From Chryseobacterium viscerum (GTDB taxonomy: Bacteria; Bacteroidota; Bacteroidia; Flavobacteriales; Weeksellaceae), in contig NZ_JAPDFT010000002.1 in assembly GCF_025949665.1 (NCBI RefSeq), positions 434,001 to 498,000 of the forward strand: a stretch of 64,000 nucleotides of DNA, read 5' to 3'. Under the pieces are notes generated by a model that saw only the letters and a list, made by a program, of their open reading frames with translations, searched no databases and was not told the origin of the DNA. Below, in pieces: positions 31,994 to 41,157 of this stretch (the stretch's first letter is position 1; each line of letters opens with the position of its first letter). A program made the position numbers and the translations under genes.

Positions 31994-34900
31994 TTATTCG
32001 ACTGGAATTCCAAGATATTTCAAATAGGAATCCAGTACTTTTTTATCAAATACGGGTTCCTGAATACCTGAACCCTCCAGAAACTGAATTACATTGGAAC
32101 AATCCCAGATGTAGGTATTCTGATAAAGCTCTACGGTGGATAAGCCTTCATGCATATTGTCCCTGAAAAGGCTTGTCAGTGGATACAACCGATTTTTACT
32201 GTCATCTTCCCACTGCTTTCTCCACTCTTTATAAGGAAGATCTTTCAGGGTAAAAGGATAATACTTTTTCATAAGCCCAAAGAAGCCTTCCAACGTAAGA
32301 TTGGTTTCCGGGCGGGCTATCAAATTAAATTTTTTCCCTATTGCCTCTTTATTTTTTGTGATATGAGCCATAGATTTCGTCATATAATCTACCGTGATAA
32401 GACCTTCTCTAAGCTCAGTCAATGCAGGATAAGATTTGAATTCTATACAGTTTTTCACCAATCCGGACCACCACTGGTAGGAAGCACTTGCTCCTGTTTC
32501 ACTGTGGCACATTGCATATCCAAGACGATAAGTAATCAATGGCAGACCTTCTTTTGCAGCTAGATCTGCGACGGCCTCCATTACCCATTTGCTTCTTACA
32601 TAACCAATGTCTTTGCTTACAGACATTAAATTCTGCTCAATATCATCAGACTCCAGCATCACTGTTTTTCCTGTAAACACATGCCCCCAGCTGTATACTG
32701 AAATGGTGGATAATAAGGCAAGACATTTGGTCCTTTCTGCTCCGGCCAATTTGATGATTTCTCTTAATCCTTCTACATTGGGAGCTTTCATGTAAGAATA
32801 AGGTTCAATGAAGTTTACGGAACTTCCGGAATGGTAAATCAGATCAGTCTGTTTTGCCAGTTTTGTGAATATTTCTTCTGACAATCCTAAAGCCGGCAAC
32901 GCCAGATCTCCGATTACGGGAATAATTCTCGATTTCTGTTCTTCTTTTTGAGTAATGTGGTATTGTTTAAAACATCTCTCAATCTTTTCCATCGCATGAA
33001 ATTGATCCTGAGCTCTTACAAGACAGTAAACATCAGCATTTGTAGTATCCAGAAGCTCCTGTAAAAGATGAATTCCTACAAATCCCGTAACTCCGGTTAA
33101 AAATATTGTGGCGGGATTTTCTATCTGTTTAGGATCAAATCCGCCTGCAAAAACAGTTCCCGGAGCAAGATAAACATCCTTCTGCAAAGCAACATAAGGT
33201 TCTACATCTTCTACCGGCATGGCTTCCCTCATTTCTCTGGATCTGGTTATAAGAGCTTCTGAGAGCTCCTGCAATACCGGAAACTGATAAATATCCCGCA
33301 GATATACTTTTACATCCAGTTTTCTTTGCAATGCTACAGCAACTGTTGCCACCAACAGCGAGTTTCCACCAATATCAAAGAAATTATCTGTAATATTAAT
33401 CACAGAACGTTCCAGAGCTGAAGACCAGATATCTGCAACAATCCTTTCTGTCTCGTTGGTTGGCGGTTCAAATGAAACAAGTTCTTTCGCTTCTTTATCT
33501 GCCAGATCTTTTAAAGCCTGAGCATCTGTTTTGCCATTTGCCGTCAACGGAATTTTATCTATAAAAATAATCTGGGCAGGAATCATATAACCCGGAAGTT
33601 CTTCTTTCAATGCATTTCTAACTGTTGAAATGTCTTTTTCAGCTTCAGGTTTGGAAACGATAAAGGCAATCAGATATTTACTGTTTCCTTCTGTATCTCT
33701 GCTAATGACCACCGCCTCTTTAACATCTTTCTGCTGAAGCAATGTGCGTTCTATTTCTCCTAATTCAACCCGGAACCCACGGATTTTCACCTGATTATCT
33801 ATTCTTCCAAGGAATTCAATATCTCCGTCCGGCCTCCATTTGGCAAGATCTCCGGTACGATACAGTTTTTCGGTTTCCCGGAATGGATTATCAATAAATT
33901 TAGAATCTGTAAGTTCTTCATTATTAAGATATCCATTCGCTAAAATATTTCCTCCGATACATAGCTCTCCTACAGCTCCTACTGGCAGCAATTCCATATT
34001 CTCACCTAAAATATAGGCTTTTGCGTTGGCAATGGGTTTCCCTATTGAAGAGACATATTTTCCATTGATATCTTTCACTTTTTTAAAAGTTGCAAATACA
34101 GTACATTCCGTTGGCCCATAATAATCTATCAACTCATAACTTAGCTCAGTAGTAAGTACGGGCTTCAGTTTTTCACCTCCGGTAAAGAGATATTTCAATT
34201 TCAGATCAGGATAATTTCTGGTATCATTAACAACCGGCGGACCTAAAACAGAGGGAACAAAACCATGTGTAATCTGATTTCTCCTGTAGAAATCCACCAA
34301 TGCATGAGCATCTGTTCTGTCTTCATTATCTGCAATAAACAGAGTTGCCCCAGAAGTAAGTGCCGACCAGGTTTCCCATACAGATATATCAAATGCCAAT
34401 CCTGCTACAAGAGTCAGTTTTGAACTTTGATCCACGTGAAAATGATGATTATGCCAGGTTACCAGGTGCTGAATAGCCTGATGGCTTACCATTACTCCTT
34501 TCGGTTTTCCTGTAGAACCTGAAGTATAAATTGTATATGCCAGGCTGTTCTGATGAATTTTAATTTCCGGGGCATCTGAAGATAAATGATTAAGATTCTC
34601 CATACTGCTCAGATCAAATACTTTTGTTCTTTCTGTTCCAGATAAAAGGGTTTCAAGATTTTGATTGGTAAGAATAATATCGGCAGCGGTATCTGAAAGA
34701 ATAAATTCTACTCTTTTAGCGGGGTAAGCAGGATCTATAGGAACATACGCTGCTCCTATTTTGATCACGCCTAGAACTGCAACAATCCATTCTAAAGAAC
34801 GGTCCAGCCAAATAGGAACATACTTGCCTTCTTTGATACCATGGCTCAATAATAGATTAGCAATCTGGTTACTTCTCTGATCTAAGTCACGGTACGTGAT

Positions 34901-35101
34901 CTCCTGATCCTGATAAACAATGGCAGTTTTATCGGGATAAAGGAGTGCCTGCTTACGGAAAAGAGATTCTAATGTTTCTTCATGATGATAGTCCCAGCCT
35001 GTTTTATTGAACCTGTTGAGTAACTTATCTCTATCTTCAGAGGACAATAATACTGGTGAACCCGATGATAGATTTTCTAATGAGGGAATTGTGTTTGACA
35101 T
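31994..35101 (-). CDS. NRPS-like adenylation-thiolation-reductase enzyme (carboxylate/aminoacyl reductase type)
   Basis: 1035 residues from MSNTIPS (an in-frame ATG 33 bp upstream is less likely). Adenylation domain about 20-530 (TIYTSGSTGKPKGVMVSH, YGPTECT, YRTGDLA, NGKTDA), phosphopantetheine carrier about 545-620 (FFDIGGNSLLVA, Ser near 580) and a thioester-reductase domain about 660-1030 (FLTGVTGFVGIHLL NAD(P)-binding loop; Tyr/Lys in YVRSK near 834). This order is that of LYS2- and CAR-type enzymes: activate a carboxylate, load it and release it as aldehyde or alcohol. The substrate is unknown. It needs a phosphopantetheinyl transferase in trans. It is not part of a larger NRPS cluster, and it is divergent from a metallo-hydrolase. 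Confidence 0.9.
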   Translation of the reverse strand: MSNTIPSLENLSSGSPVLLSSEDRDKLLNRFNKTGWDYHHEETLESLFRKQALLYPDKTAIVYQDQEITYRDLDQRSNQIANLLLSHGIKEGKYVPIWLDRSLEWIVAVLGVIKIGAAYVPIDPAYPAKRVEFILSDTAADIILTNQNLETLLSGTERTKVFDLSSMENLNHLSSDAPEIKIHQNSLAYTIYTSGSTGKPKGVMVSHQAIQHLVTWHNHHFHVDQSSKLTLVAGLAFDISVWETWSALTSGATLFIADNEDRTDAHALVDFYRRNQITHGFVPSVLGPPVVNDTRNYPDLKLKYLFTGGEKLKPVLTTELSYELIDYYGPTECTVFATFKKVKDINGKYVSSIGKPIANAKAYILGENMELLPVGAVGELCIGGNILANGYLNNEELTDSKFIDNPFRETEKLYRTGDLAKWRPDGDIEFLGRIDNQVKIRGFRVELGEIERTLLQQKDVKEAVVISRDTEGNSKYLIAFIVSKPEAEKDISTVRNALKEELPGYMIPAQIIFIDKIPLTANGKTDAQALKDLADKEAKELVSFEPPTNETERIVADIWSSALERSVINITDNFFDIGGNSLLVATVAVALQRKLDVKVYLRDIYQFPVLQELSEALITRSREMREAMPVEDVEPYVALQKDVYLAPGTVFAGGFDPKQIENPATIFLTGVTGFVGIHLLQELLDTTNADVYCLVRAQDQFHAMEKIERCFKQYHITQKEEQKSRIIPVIGDLALPALGLSEEIFTKLAKQTDLIYHSGSSVNFIEPYSYMKAPNVEGLREIIKLAGAERTKCLALLSTISVYSWGHVFTGKTVMLESDDIEQNLMSVSKDIGYVRSKWVMEAVADLAAKEGLPLITYRLGYAMCHSETGASASYQWWSGLVKNCIEFKSYPALTELREGLITVDYMTKSMAHITKNKEAIGKKFNLIARPETNLTLEGFFGLMKKYYPFTLKDLPYKEWRKQWEDDSKNRLYPLTSLFRDNMHEGLSTVELYQNTYIWDCSNVIQFLEGSGIQEPVFDKKVLDSYLKYLGIPVE

Positions 35102-35655
35102 AATAATAATTTGATTTGATTTAAAAATTTGCAATCAATGGCTTTAACTCTATGTAAAGTTGTTTTAATCTCTGTGAAACAAAGAAACAACAGGACGCAA
35201 GGTATAGCCACAGCTTATTTAATAAATGTGTTTTCATAAAAATTTTAAAAACGGAATGATGCAGAATCTTAAGCGATCTACTCCATAAGCAGAACGGGAA
35301 ACAGCACTCAAAACGTTATTTATTGCAGTCGGAAAGAAGAAAGAATATATTGCAGATATCTTTCAGAAATTAGAAGTAAATTTTTATTCTGAATTTAAAA
35401 ATTTTATTTTCATAATGTAATATTTTTAATAATTTGGCAATCAAACTTAACATAATATTTTAACCTATGCGTTACATAATTACTATCATCTACCACATTC
35501 CGGAATTGATATTCTGGAAGAAATGGAAAATAAAAAACAGAATTACAATTTATTGCATCATCAAAAACAGCATTCTTCTGTATCCGTTTTTAATACGGCC
35601 ACCGTATTGGAATATTCTCTAAATTTGTGAACAATAAAACACACTTCATTTTAAT
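35102..35655. other. 554-bp divergent intergenic region
   Basis: AT-rich region between the A-T-R gene and the metallo-hydrolase gene. Near 35284-35415 a plus-strand frame without an ATG reads AERETALKTLFIAVGKKKEY and onward, which looks protein-like and may be a gene remnant. A 51-codon ORF at 35467-35622 overlaps the promoter described below and is probably not real. No RNA gene was recognised. Confidence 0.4.
35592..35627 (+). promoter_or_regulatory. Promoter with palindromic operator for the MBL-fold gene
   Basis: A perfect 7-bp inverted repeat AATACGG-CCA-CCGTATT (35592-35608) lies where the -33 element would be. TAAATTTG at 35620-35627 is an exact -7 consensus. The predicted transcription start is near 35631, 25 bp before the ATG. 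The dyad is well placed to be bound by a dimeric repressor; no such regulator gene is adjacent. Confidence 0.5.
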
Positions 35656-36588
35656 ATGGATCAAAACCTGAAAAGAAACCATGGATTCATACATATTCCA
35701 TGCAATGAACTGGATATTTTTATACTTTCTGACGGCTATTTTGGTATTGGCTATCACCAGCCTATTTTAGCTCCCGATATTCCTGAAAATAGGGTAAAAA
35801 ATGAACTCCGAAATCTTTATTTATCAGACTCTTATTATGAAGCTCCTATTAATGTAATGCTTGTCAAAAAAGCTGACCGTATTATTTTAATAGACACCGG
35901 AGAAGGGTTTTATGATGATGAAAACGCAGGACAATTATTACACAGCCTTACAGCAGCCGGATTTACACCGGAATCCATAACAGATATTCTGCTTACCCAT
36001 GCTCACAGAGATCATATCGGAGGAATTCTTTCTAAGGATAATGAAGCTGTATTTCCGAATGCAGATTATTATATTTCCAGGCAGGAATTTGAATTCTGGA
36101 CGAGTAATGAACCGGACTTTCAGAAAAGCAAAAACCCGGAAGGTGGAAAGCCAAGCATTCCTTTGGTTAGAAAAGTCCTTTCTGCTATAGACAGCCGACT
36201 TACGAAATTTGAAATGGGAGATCAATTATTCTCCTGTATTCAGACACATGCTGCTCCGGGACACACTCCGGGACATATTATTTATACAGTGAATGATGGG
36301 GATATATCCATTACCAATGTAGTAGATGTTTTCCATTCTCCTCTTCTTATTGCAAAACCTGACTGGGGAACACAATGGGATATTGATTTTGAAACAGGCG
36401 TTGAAACCCGTAAGAAAGTTCTTGAAAATTGCTTTAAAAACAGAACACTTATTTGCTCCGCTCATCTTCCATGGCCGGGTATTGGGTATATTAATAAAGT
36501 AAATAACCAGTTTCAATGGGTTCCTAAAGTTTACAACCATCCTTTTTTGATCAACCTTAAAATAGATCAGGAAATAAATGCCCTGTAA
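35656..36588 (+). CDS. Metallo-beta-lactamase-fold hydrolase
   Basis: 310 residues, no signal peptide. Zinc-binding motifs of the MBL fold are complete: THAHRDHIGG (H115, H117, D119, H120), H203/H207 in PGHTPGH, D223 in NVVDVFH and H269 in SAHLPW. The pattern is that of lactonase- or thioesterase-like members (AhlD/AttM-type or YtnP-like), acting on esters or lactones; the substrate is not determinable. It is divergently arranged with the A-T-R enzyme, so it could act on a related product. Confidence 0.87.
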   Translation: MDQNLKRNHGFIHIPCNELDIFILSDGYFGIGYHQPILAPDIPENRVKNELRNLYLSDSYYEAPINVMLVKKADRIILIDTGEGFYDDENAGQLLHSLTAAGFTPESITDILLTHAHRDHIGGILSKDNEAVFPNADYYISRQEFEFWTSNEPDFQKSKNPEGGKPSIPLVRKVLSAIDSRLTKFEMGDQLFSCIQTHAAPGHTPGHIIYTVNDGDISITNVVDVFHSPLLIAKPDWGTQWDIDFETGVETRKKVLENCFKNRTLICSAHLPWPGIGYINKVNNQFQWVPKVYNHPFLINLKIDQEINAL

Positions 36589-36618
36589 CATTATTTCACC
36601 AACAGAAGTCTGAATCTG

Positions 36619-38154
36619 TTATCCATTCCAGAATTCCCGGTCCAGACTTCTGTATTGTATGGCTTCGGAAATATGGTGAGACAGTATATTCTCAGATTCT
36701 TCAAGGTCAGCGATTGTTCTTGCTACTTTCAGGATTCTGTCATAAGCTCTTGCCGAAAGATTAAGTTTTTCCATCGCCAGCTTGATGAGTCCGAAAGAGT
36801 TTTCATCCAATTCGCAAAATTTCTCAATTTCTTTAGGTCCTATCTGGGCATTACTGCTGATATTGAGGCTTTGGTATCTTGCATTCTGAATATCTCTGGC
36901 TTTCAATACCCGATTTCTGATATCCTTACTTTTTTCCCCTTTTCTTTTTTCAGAAAGCTGCTCAAACTCCACTTTCTGCACTTCAATATGAATATCAATC
37001 CTGTCCAAAAGCGGTCCTGAAAGTTTATTCATGTACCGCTGCATTTCATAAACAGATGAGGTATTGTTTGGGTCATCGGGAAAGAATCCGCTTGGGCTGG
37101 GATTCATAGAGGCTACTAACATAAAACTTGCAGGATAATTCACTGTAAATCTGGCTCTTGAAATGGTCACTTCCCTGTCTTCCAGAGGCTGTCTCATCAC
37201 TTCGAGTACCGTTCTTTTAAATTCAGGCATCTCGTCAAGAAATAATACACCGTTATGTGCGAGGGAAATCTCACCGGGCTGCGGATAGCTTCCGCCGCCC
37301 ACCAGGGCAACATCAGAAATTGTATGATGGGGAGATCTGAAGGGGCGAACGGTCATTAATGAAGCTTCGGTTCCTATTTTTCCAGCTACAGAGTGAATTT
37401 TTGTTGTTTCTAAAGCTTCTTTCAGAGTCAATGGAGGTAAAATACTGGGAACCCTTTTAGCCAGCATGGTCTTTCCGCTTCCGGGGGGGCCTATGAGAAT
37501 GATATTATGTCCTCCTGCGGCAGCCACTTCCATTGCTCTTTTGGCTGTTTCCTGGCCTTTAACTTCAGAGAAATCGAAAGGAAAATCATTAATTTTCTCA
37601 TGAAATTCTTTCCGGGTATCCAGCGTAATCCTGTTAAGAGGTTTTCCTTCATTAAAAAAATCAATCACTTCTCTTATATTTTCTACTCCATATACTTCGA
37701 GATCATTTACAATAGCGGCTTCTCTGGCATTCTGTATAGGAAGAATAATTCCTTTGAAACCCTCTTCCCTACTCTGGATAGCAATAGGCAAAACTCCTTT
37801 GATAGGCTGCAGGCTTCCATCAAGAGAAAGTTCACCCATAATAATATAATTTTCAATTTCCTCCGCCAAAATCTGATCTGAAGCTGCTAAAATACCAATC
37901 GCAATACTCAGATCATAGGCAGAACCTTCTTTTCTGAGATCCGCAGGAGCCATATTGATGGTGATTTTCTTTCCGGGAATTTTATATCCTACATTTTTCA
38001 ATGCGGCAGAGATTCTATAGCTGCTTTCTTTAATGGCATTATCAGGAAGCCCCACCAGATGGTATCCTACTCCGCCGGTATCTACATTCACTTCAATTGT
38101 TATTGTCTGTGCAGCCACTCCATGAATGGCACTTCCATAAATTTTGATCAGCAT
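36619..38154 (-). CDS. YifB/ComM family Mg-chelatase-like ATPase
   Basis: 511 residues from MLIKIYGSAIHG; a longer frame to 38334 adds 60 non-conserved residues that fit no family member. The N-terminal ChlI/Lon-like domain (ITIEVNVDTGGVGYHLVGLPDNAIKES) is followed by an AAA+ domain with Walker A GPPGSGKTML, Walker B NGVLFLDEMPEF, sensor ASMNPSPSGF and Arg finger region PLLDRIDIHIEV, and then the C-terminal Mg_chelatase helical domain (LNLSARAYDRILKVARTIADLEES). ComM homologues act as hexameric helicases aiding branch migration in natural transformation, which fits with dprA at 7388. Confidence 0.94.
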   Translation of the reverse strand: MLIKIYGSAIHGVAAQTITIEVNVDTGGVGYHLVGLPDNAIKESSYRISAALKNVGYKIPGKKITINMAPADLRKEGSAYDLSIAIGILAASDQILAEEIENYIIMGELSLDGSLQPIKGVLPIAIQSREEGFKGIILPIQNAREAAIVNDLEVYGVENIREVIDFFNEGKPLNRITLDTRKEFHEKINDFPFDFSEVKGQETAKRAMEVAAAGGHNIILIGPPGSGKTMLAKRVPSILPPLTLKEALETTKIHSVAGKIGTEASLMTVRPFRSPHHTISDVALVGGGSYPQPGEISLAHNGVLFLDEMPEFKRTVLEVMRQPLEDREVTISRARFTVNYPASFMLVASMNPSPSGFFPDDPNNTSSVYEMQRYMNKLSGPLLDRIDIHIEVQKVEFEQLSEKRKGEKSKDIRNRVLKARDIQNARYQSLNISSNAQIGPKEIEKFCELDENSFGLIKLAMEKLNLSARAYDRILKVARTIADLEESENILSHHISEAIQYRSLDREFWNG

Positions 38155-38284
38155 GGTGTGTTTTTGAAGTAAAAATAATGAATATACTATTTTGAAAATC
38201 TGATATTTACATGAATGATATTCTAGTTGAATGGATATATTGAAAAAGATATTACGAAAAACAGATATTGAAAAGACCCTTCCT

Positions 38285-38321
38285 ATAAAAAAAGAGCAGC
38301 TATTAAATAACTGCTCTTTGA
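38285..38321 (-). terminator. Terminator of the copper operon
   Basis: 9-bp stem AAAGAGCAG/CTGCTCTTT (38291-38299, 38311-38319) followed on the minus strand by a T-run; about 60 bp past the multicopper oxidase stop. Confidence 0.75.
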
Positions 38322-38382
38322 ATGTATTTCTCATAAATTATCAATTGTTGCAAATTAATAATCCACTTGTAAAGTTTTTCTT

Positions 38383-40701
38383 TTAATAGGCTAAAGAAAT
38401 TCCTGCTCCCCATCCCATATCACTGTCATAGTGTGCACGAATACTCACATTTTTATTAAGAATATACTTTAATTCGGTCATGTACTCTTTGTCGGTATTG
38501 ACCATAAAGCCACCTCTCAATCGTTTTGAGATCGGAATATCTTCTCTCATCAACTGTAAACGAACGATCCCGTCATGGTATACTTCTGCCTGAAAGTTGA
38601 CCAGCATCGGAAGGGTATATACAAAACCTAAGCTAACTGCTCTTCGGGTATCTTTTTCATTTTTTTGTCCAAAGATATTTTTTTCCTGTTCATCAATTCC
38701 CATTTTCCTATAACGCCAGTCAAATCCCACAAACGGCATAAACCACTGCATTTTACCAATATATCTTCCCAAATGGGTTTCTACTTCATATCCATGCATA
38801 TTATTGTATCCTAAACGCCATTCTGTAGAGAGGTTCCATCTTGCATTCTGAAGCATTGCATCTCCGTCATTTCCATTGGTTGCAAAGTCGTTCTGAATCA
38901 TGAAATGGGGCATGTTACTTTCTTTTTGAAGCATATTATATGCCTCTTTTTTGTCTGGCAAATAAGGGTTTTTATAATCATCTACAGCGAAGACCCTATT
39001 CATTCCTGCCATCATATGATAAAGAATATGGCAGTGAAAGAACCAGTCTCCTTCTTCATTGGCCAGAAACTCAATAGTATCGGTTTCCATGGGCATTACA
39101 TCCAGTACATTCTTCAGAGGCGACTTCTCTCCCTTTCCATTTATTACCCTGAAATCAAAACCGTGTAAGTGCATCGGATGTCTCATCATCGAATTGTTAT
39201 AGATCGTGATCCGTAATATTTCACCTTTCTTCACCGGGATTTTATCCGTTTCTGATAAAATTTTGTTGTCCATACTCCATACATATCGGTTCATATTTCC
39301 TGTAAGGGTAAACTTTAATTCTTTTACAGGAGCATTTTTGGGAAGTTCCGTGTTATAAGGAGATTGCAGCATGGCATAATTCAGGGTTTTAATATCACCT
39401 AAGGCATTAGCATTATACTTGCTGGCATTAGTATCCATGTTCATTTCCTTATCCATTTCTTTATCTGCCTTCATATTATGCTGGCTGTGATCCTGTTTCC
39501 GGCTTCCGTCTCCTGTGATTTCAGGATACATAACCACATTCATATCCATTTGGTTGAGGCTCATTTTCATTCCCATATCATTCAGGTCTCCATTCATTTT
39601 CATCATATCATTCATCATTTTCATTCCTTCAAAATATTTAAGTTTGGGAAGAGGAGAAATGAGCTGTTTTATTCCATTACCTACAAAGTAGCTTGCAGAC
39701 TGGGTTCTGTCTTCTGTAGTAGCTAAAAATTCATAGGCAACACCATCCTGAGGAATCGTTACTACAATATCATAGGTTTCGGAAACAGCTATGATCAGTC
39801 TGTCTACTTCTACAGGTTCCACATCATTACCATCATTGGCTACAACGGTAATTTTACCTCCAGCATAGCGCAGCCAGAAATAAGAAGAGGCTCCGCCATT
39901 TGATATTCTTAACCGTACTTTATCTCCTGCTTTTAGTTCTTTCCCATCTACAGTTTTTAAATCTGTACTATTGTTTCCATTGATTAATACCTTATCATAA
40001 TATACATCACTTACATCCATTGCCAGCATGCGCTTCCACTCATTGGTAAGTTTTGTTTTAAAATGTCCTTCTTTAATGGCTTCCACATAAGACTGCGTAG
40101 CATTTTTCTTAATTGCCGCCCAGTCGTTAGCGTTATGCAGCATCCTGTTGATATTATCTGGGTTCAGGTTCGTCCATTCGCTTAAAATAATGGGAACAGT
40201 GGGCAGATCATCAATTCCTTTTCTGAAGGTTTTGTCATCTTCTCTTTTTTTCATGATGAAACTTCCGTACATCCCAATCTGCTCCTGAAGCCCGGAATGT
40301 GAATGATACCAGTGTGTTCCATGTTGAATAATCGGGAAACGATAGGTATAGGTGGCTCCCGGTTTTATAGGCTTTTGTGTCAGCCATGGTACCCCATCTT
40401 CTTTATTGGGTAAAAATATTCCATGCCAGTGTAATGATGTGCTCTCTTTCAACTGATTGTGTACCACAATCTCAGCGGTATCTCCTTCTGTAAAAGTAAG
40501 AGTAGGCATTGGAATTTGCCCGTTGACCGATATGGCTCTTTTTTCTTTCCCGGCGTAGTTGACCAGTGTATCTTTTACATACAGCTCATATCTTACTACT
40601 TTTTGTGCAAAAATACCCTGCCAGCAGAGAAGTATCAAAATTGCCTGAAGTAACTTTATTATGATATTCTGAAGTATATTCATTGTTCTATTTTTATTCA
40701 T
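38383..40701 (-). CDS. Multicopper oxidase (CopA-like) with CopB-like C-terminal extension
   Basis: 772 residues (an internal ATG at 40683 is an alternative start that avoids overlap with the upstream gene). After the signal peptide come three cupredoxin domains with all copper motifs: SLHWHGIF, THWYHSHSG, RHPMHLHGFDF and WFFHCHILYHMMAGM (type 1 Met ligand). A Met/His-rich insert (about 365-430; MMNDMMKMNGDLNDMGMKM, then MDKEMNMD) should bind Cu(I), as in CopA/CueO. The last 170 residues (NARWNLSTEWRLGYNN to the terminal strand GAGISLAY) look like an outer-membrane CopB-type barrel fragment fused to the oxidase. It is the last gene of the copper operon. Confidence 0.92.
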   Translation of the reverse strand: MNKNRTMNILQNIIIKLLQAILILLCWQGIFAQKVVRYELYVKDTLVNYAGKEKRAISVNGQIPMPTLTFTEGDTAEIVVHNQLKESTSLHWHGIFLPNKEDGVPWLTQKPIKPGATYTYRFPIIQHGTHWYHSHSGLQEQIGMYGSFIMKKREDDKTFRKGIDDLPTVPIILSEWTNLNPDNINRMLHNANDWAAIKKNATQSYVEAIKEGHFKTKLTNEWKRMLAMDVSDVYYDKVLINGNNSTDLKTVDGKELKAGDKVRLRISNGGASSYFWLRYAGGKITVVANDGNDVEPVEVDRLIIAVSETYDIVVTIPQDGVAYEFLATTEDRTQSASYFVGNGIKQLISPLPKLKYFEGMKMMNDMMKMNGDLNDMGMKMSLNQMDMNVVMYPEITGDGSRKQDHSQHNMKADKEMDKEMNMDTNASKYNANALGDIKTLNYAMLQSPYNTELPKNAPVKELKFTLTGNMNRYVWSMDNKILSETDKIPVKKGEILRITIYNNSMMRHPMHLHGFDFRVINGKGEKSPLKNVLDVMPMETDTIEFLANEEGDWFFHCHILYHMMAGMNRVFAVDDYKNPYLPDKKEAYNMLQKESNMPHFMIQNDFATNGNDGDAMLQNARWNLSTEWRLGYNNMHGYEVETHLGRYIGKMQWFMPFVGFDWRYRKMGIDEQEKNIFGQKNEKDTRRAVSLGFVYTLPMLVNFQAEVYHDGIVRLQLMREDIPISKRLRGGFMVNTDKEYMTELKYILNKNVSIRAHYDSDMGWGAGISLAY

Positions 40702-41155
40702 AAACTTTGTTCTGCGCGTTTAGCCAATCGGCTATTGTTTTAATTTCATTATCATTCAGTTTTGCTTTCCTGTGCATTACTGTATAGGATGACAATGGCA
40801 TTTTTCTGTTTACAATCTGTTCTTTTATTGAATTCAGCAATCTTTCCTGCTTTCGGTTTGAGTAAGTATCCCATTCACTGAAATTCAGATCATTTTTTGC
40901 GTTTTTAATATGATCTTCTACAAGTATCCTTGCGGGCTGTATGTAATCGTACCAGGCGTAATTGGTATTGTTACTATGGCAGTCATAGCAAGAATTCTGA
41001 AACAAAGTTTTTACTTCAGCCGGCATTTTATAGACTTTTGTAAAATCTTTTGTAACAGCCTCACCTTTATCTGTATTAAAAGCGGGCTGATAAAACTGTA
41101 TTGCAATAAAAATAAACAGGGCAAATACCAAAATTCTTTTTAGTATCTGCTTCAT
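40694..41155 (-). CDS. Haem-binding (c-type) domain protein
   Basis: 153 residues from MKQILKRILVFALFIFIAIQF; the in-frame ATG 30 bp upstream overlaps the previous gene and weakens the signal sequence. A single c-type haem motif CYDCH lies in LFQNSCYDCHSNNTNYAWYDYIQPA. The rest matches the Bacteroidetes haem-binding domain family (MPLSSYTVMHRKAKLNDNEIKTIADWL). It is membrane-anchored, facing the periplasm. It sits between DUF3347 and multicopper oxidase genes, so it may pass electrons in copper oxidation; this is inference. Confidence 0.88.
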   Translation of the reverse strand: MKQILKRILVFALFIFIAIQFYQPAFNTDKGEAVTKDFTKVYKMPAEVKTLFQNSCYDCHSNNTNYAWYDYIQPARILVEDHIKNAKNDLNFSEWDTYSNRKQERLLNSIKEQIVNRKMPLSSYTVMHRKAKLNDNEIKTIADWLNAQNKVYE

Positions 41156-41157
41156 TT

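Noticed and set aside
35467..35622. 51-codon ORF upstream of the MBL-fold gene
   Set aside because: Its 3' end overlaps the palindrome and -7 box of the downstream gene, and the translation shows no signal peptide or motif.
36602..36653. 11-bp inverted repeat ACAGAAGTCTG/CAGACTTCTGT near the MBL and YifB gene ends
   Set aside because: The arms are 30 bp apart, one is inside the YifB coding region and no T-run follows, so a terminator is not convincing.
38155..38334. 60-codon extension of the YifB ATPase
   Set aside because: AT-rich, Phe/Ile-rich translation without family similarity; ComM/YifB proteins begin at the MLIKIYGSAIHG segment.
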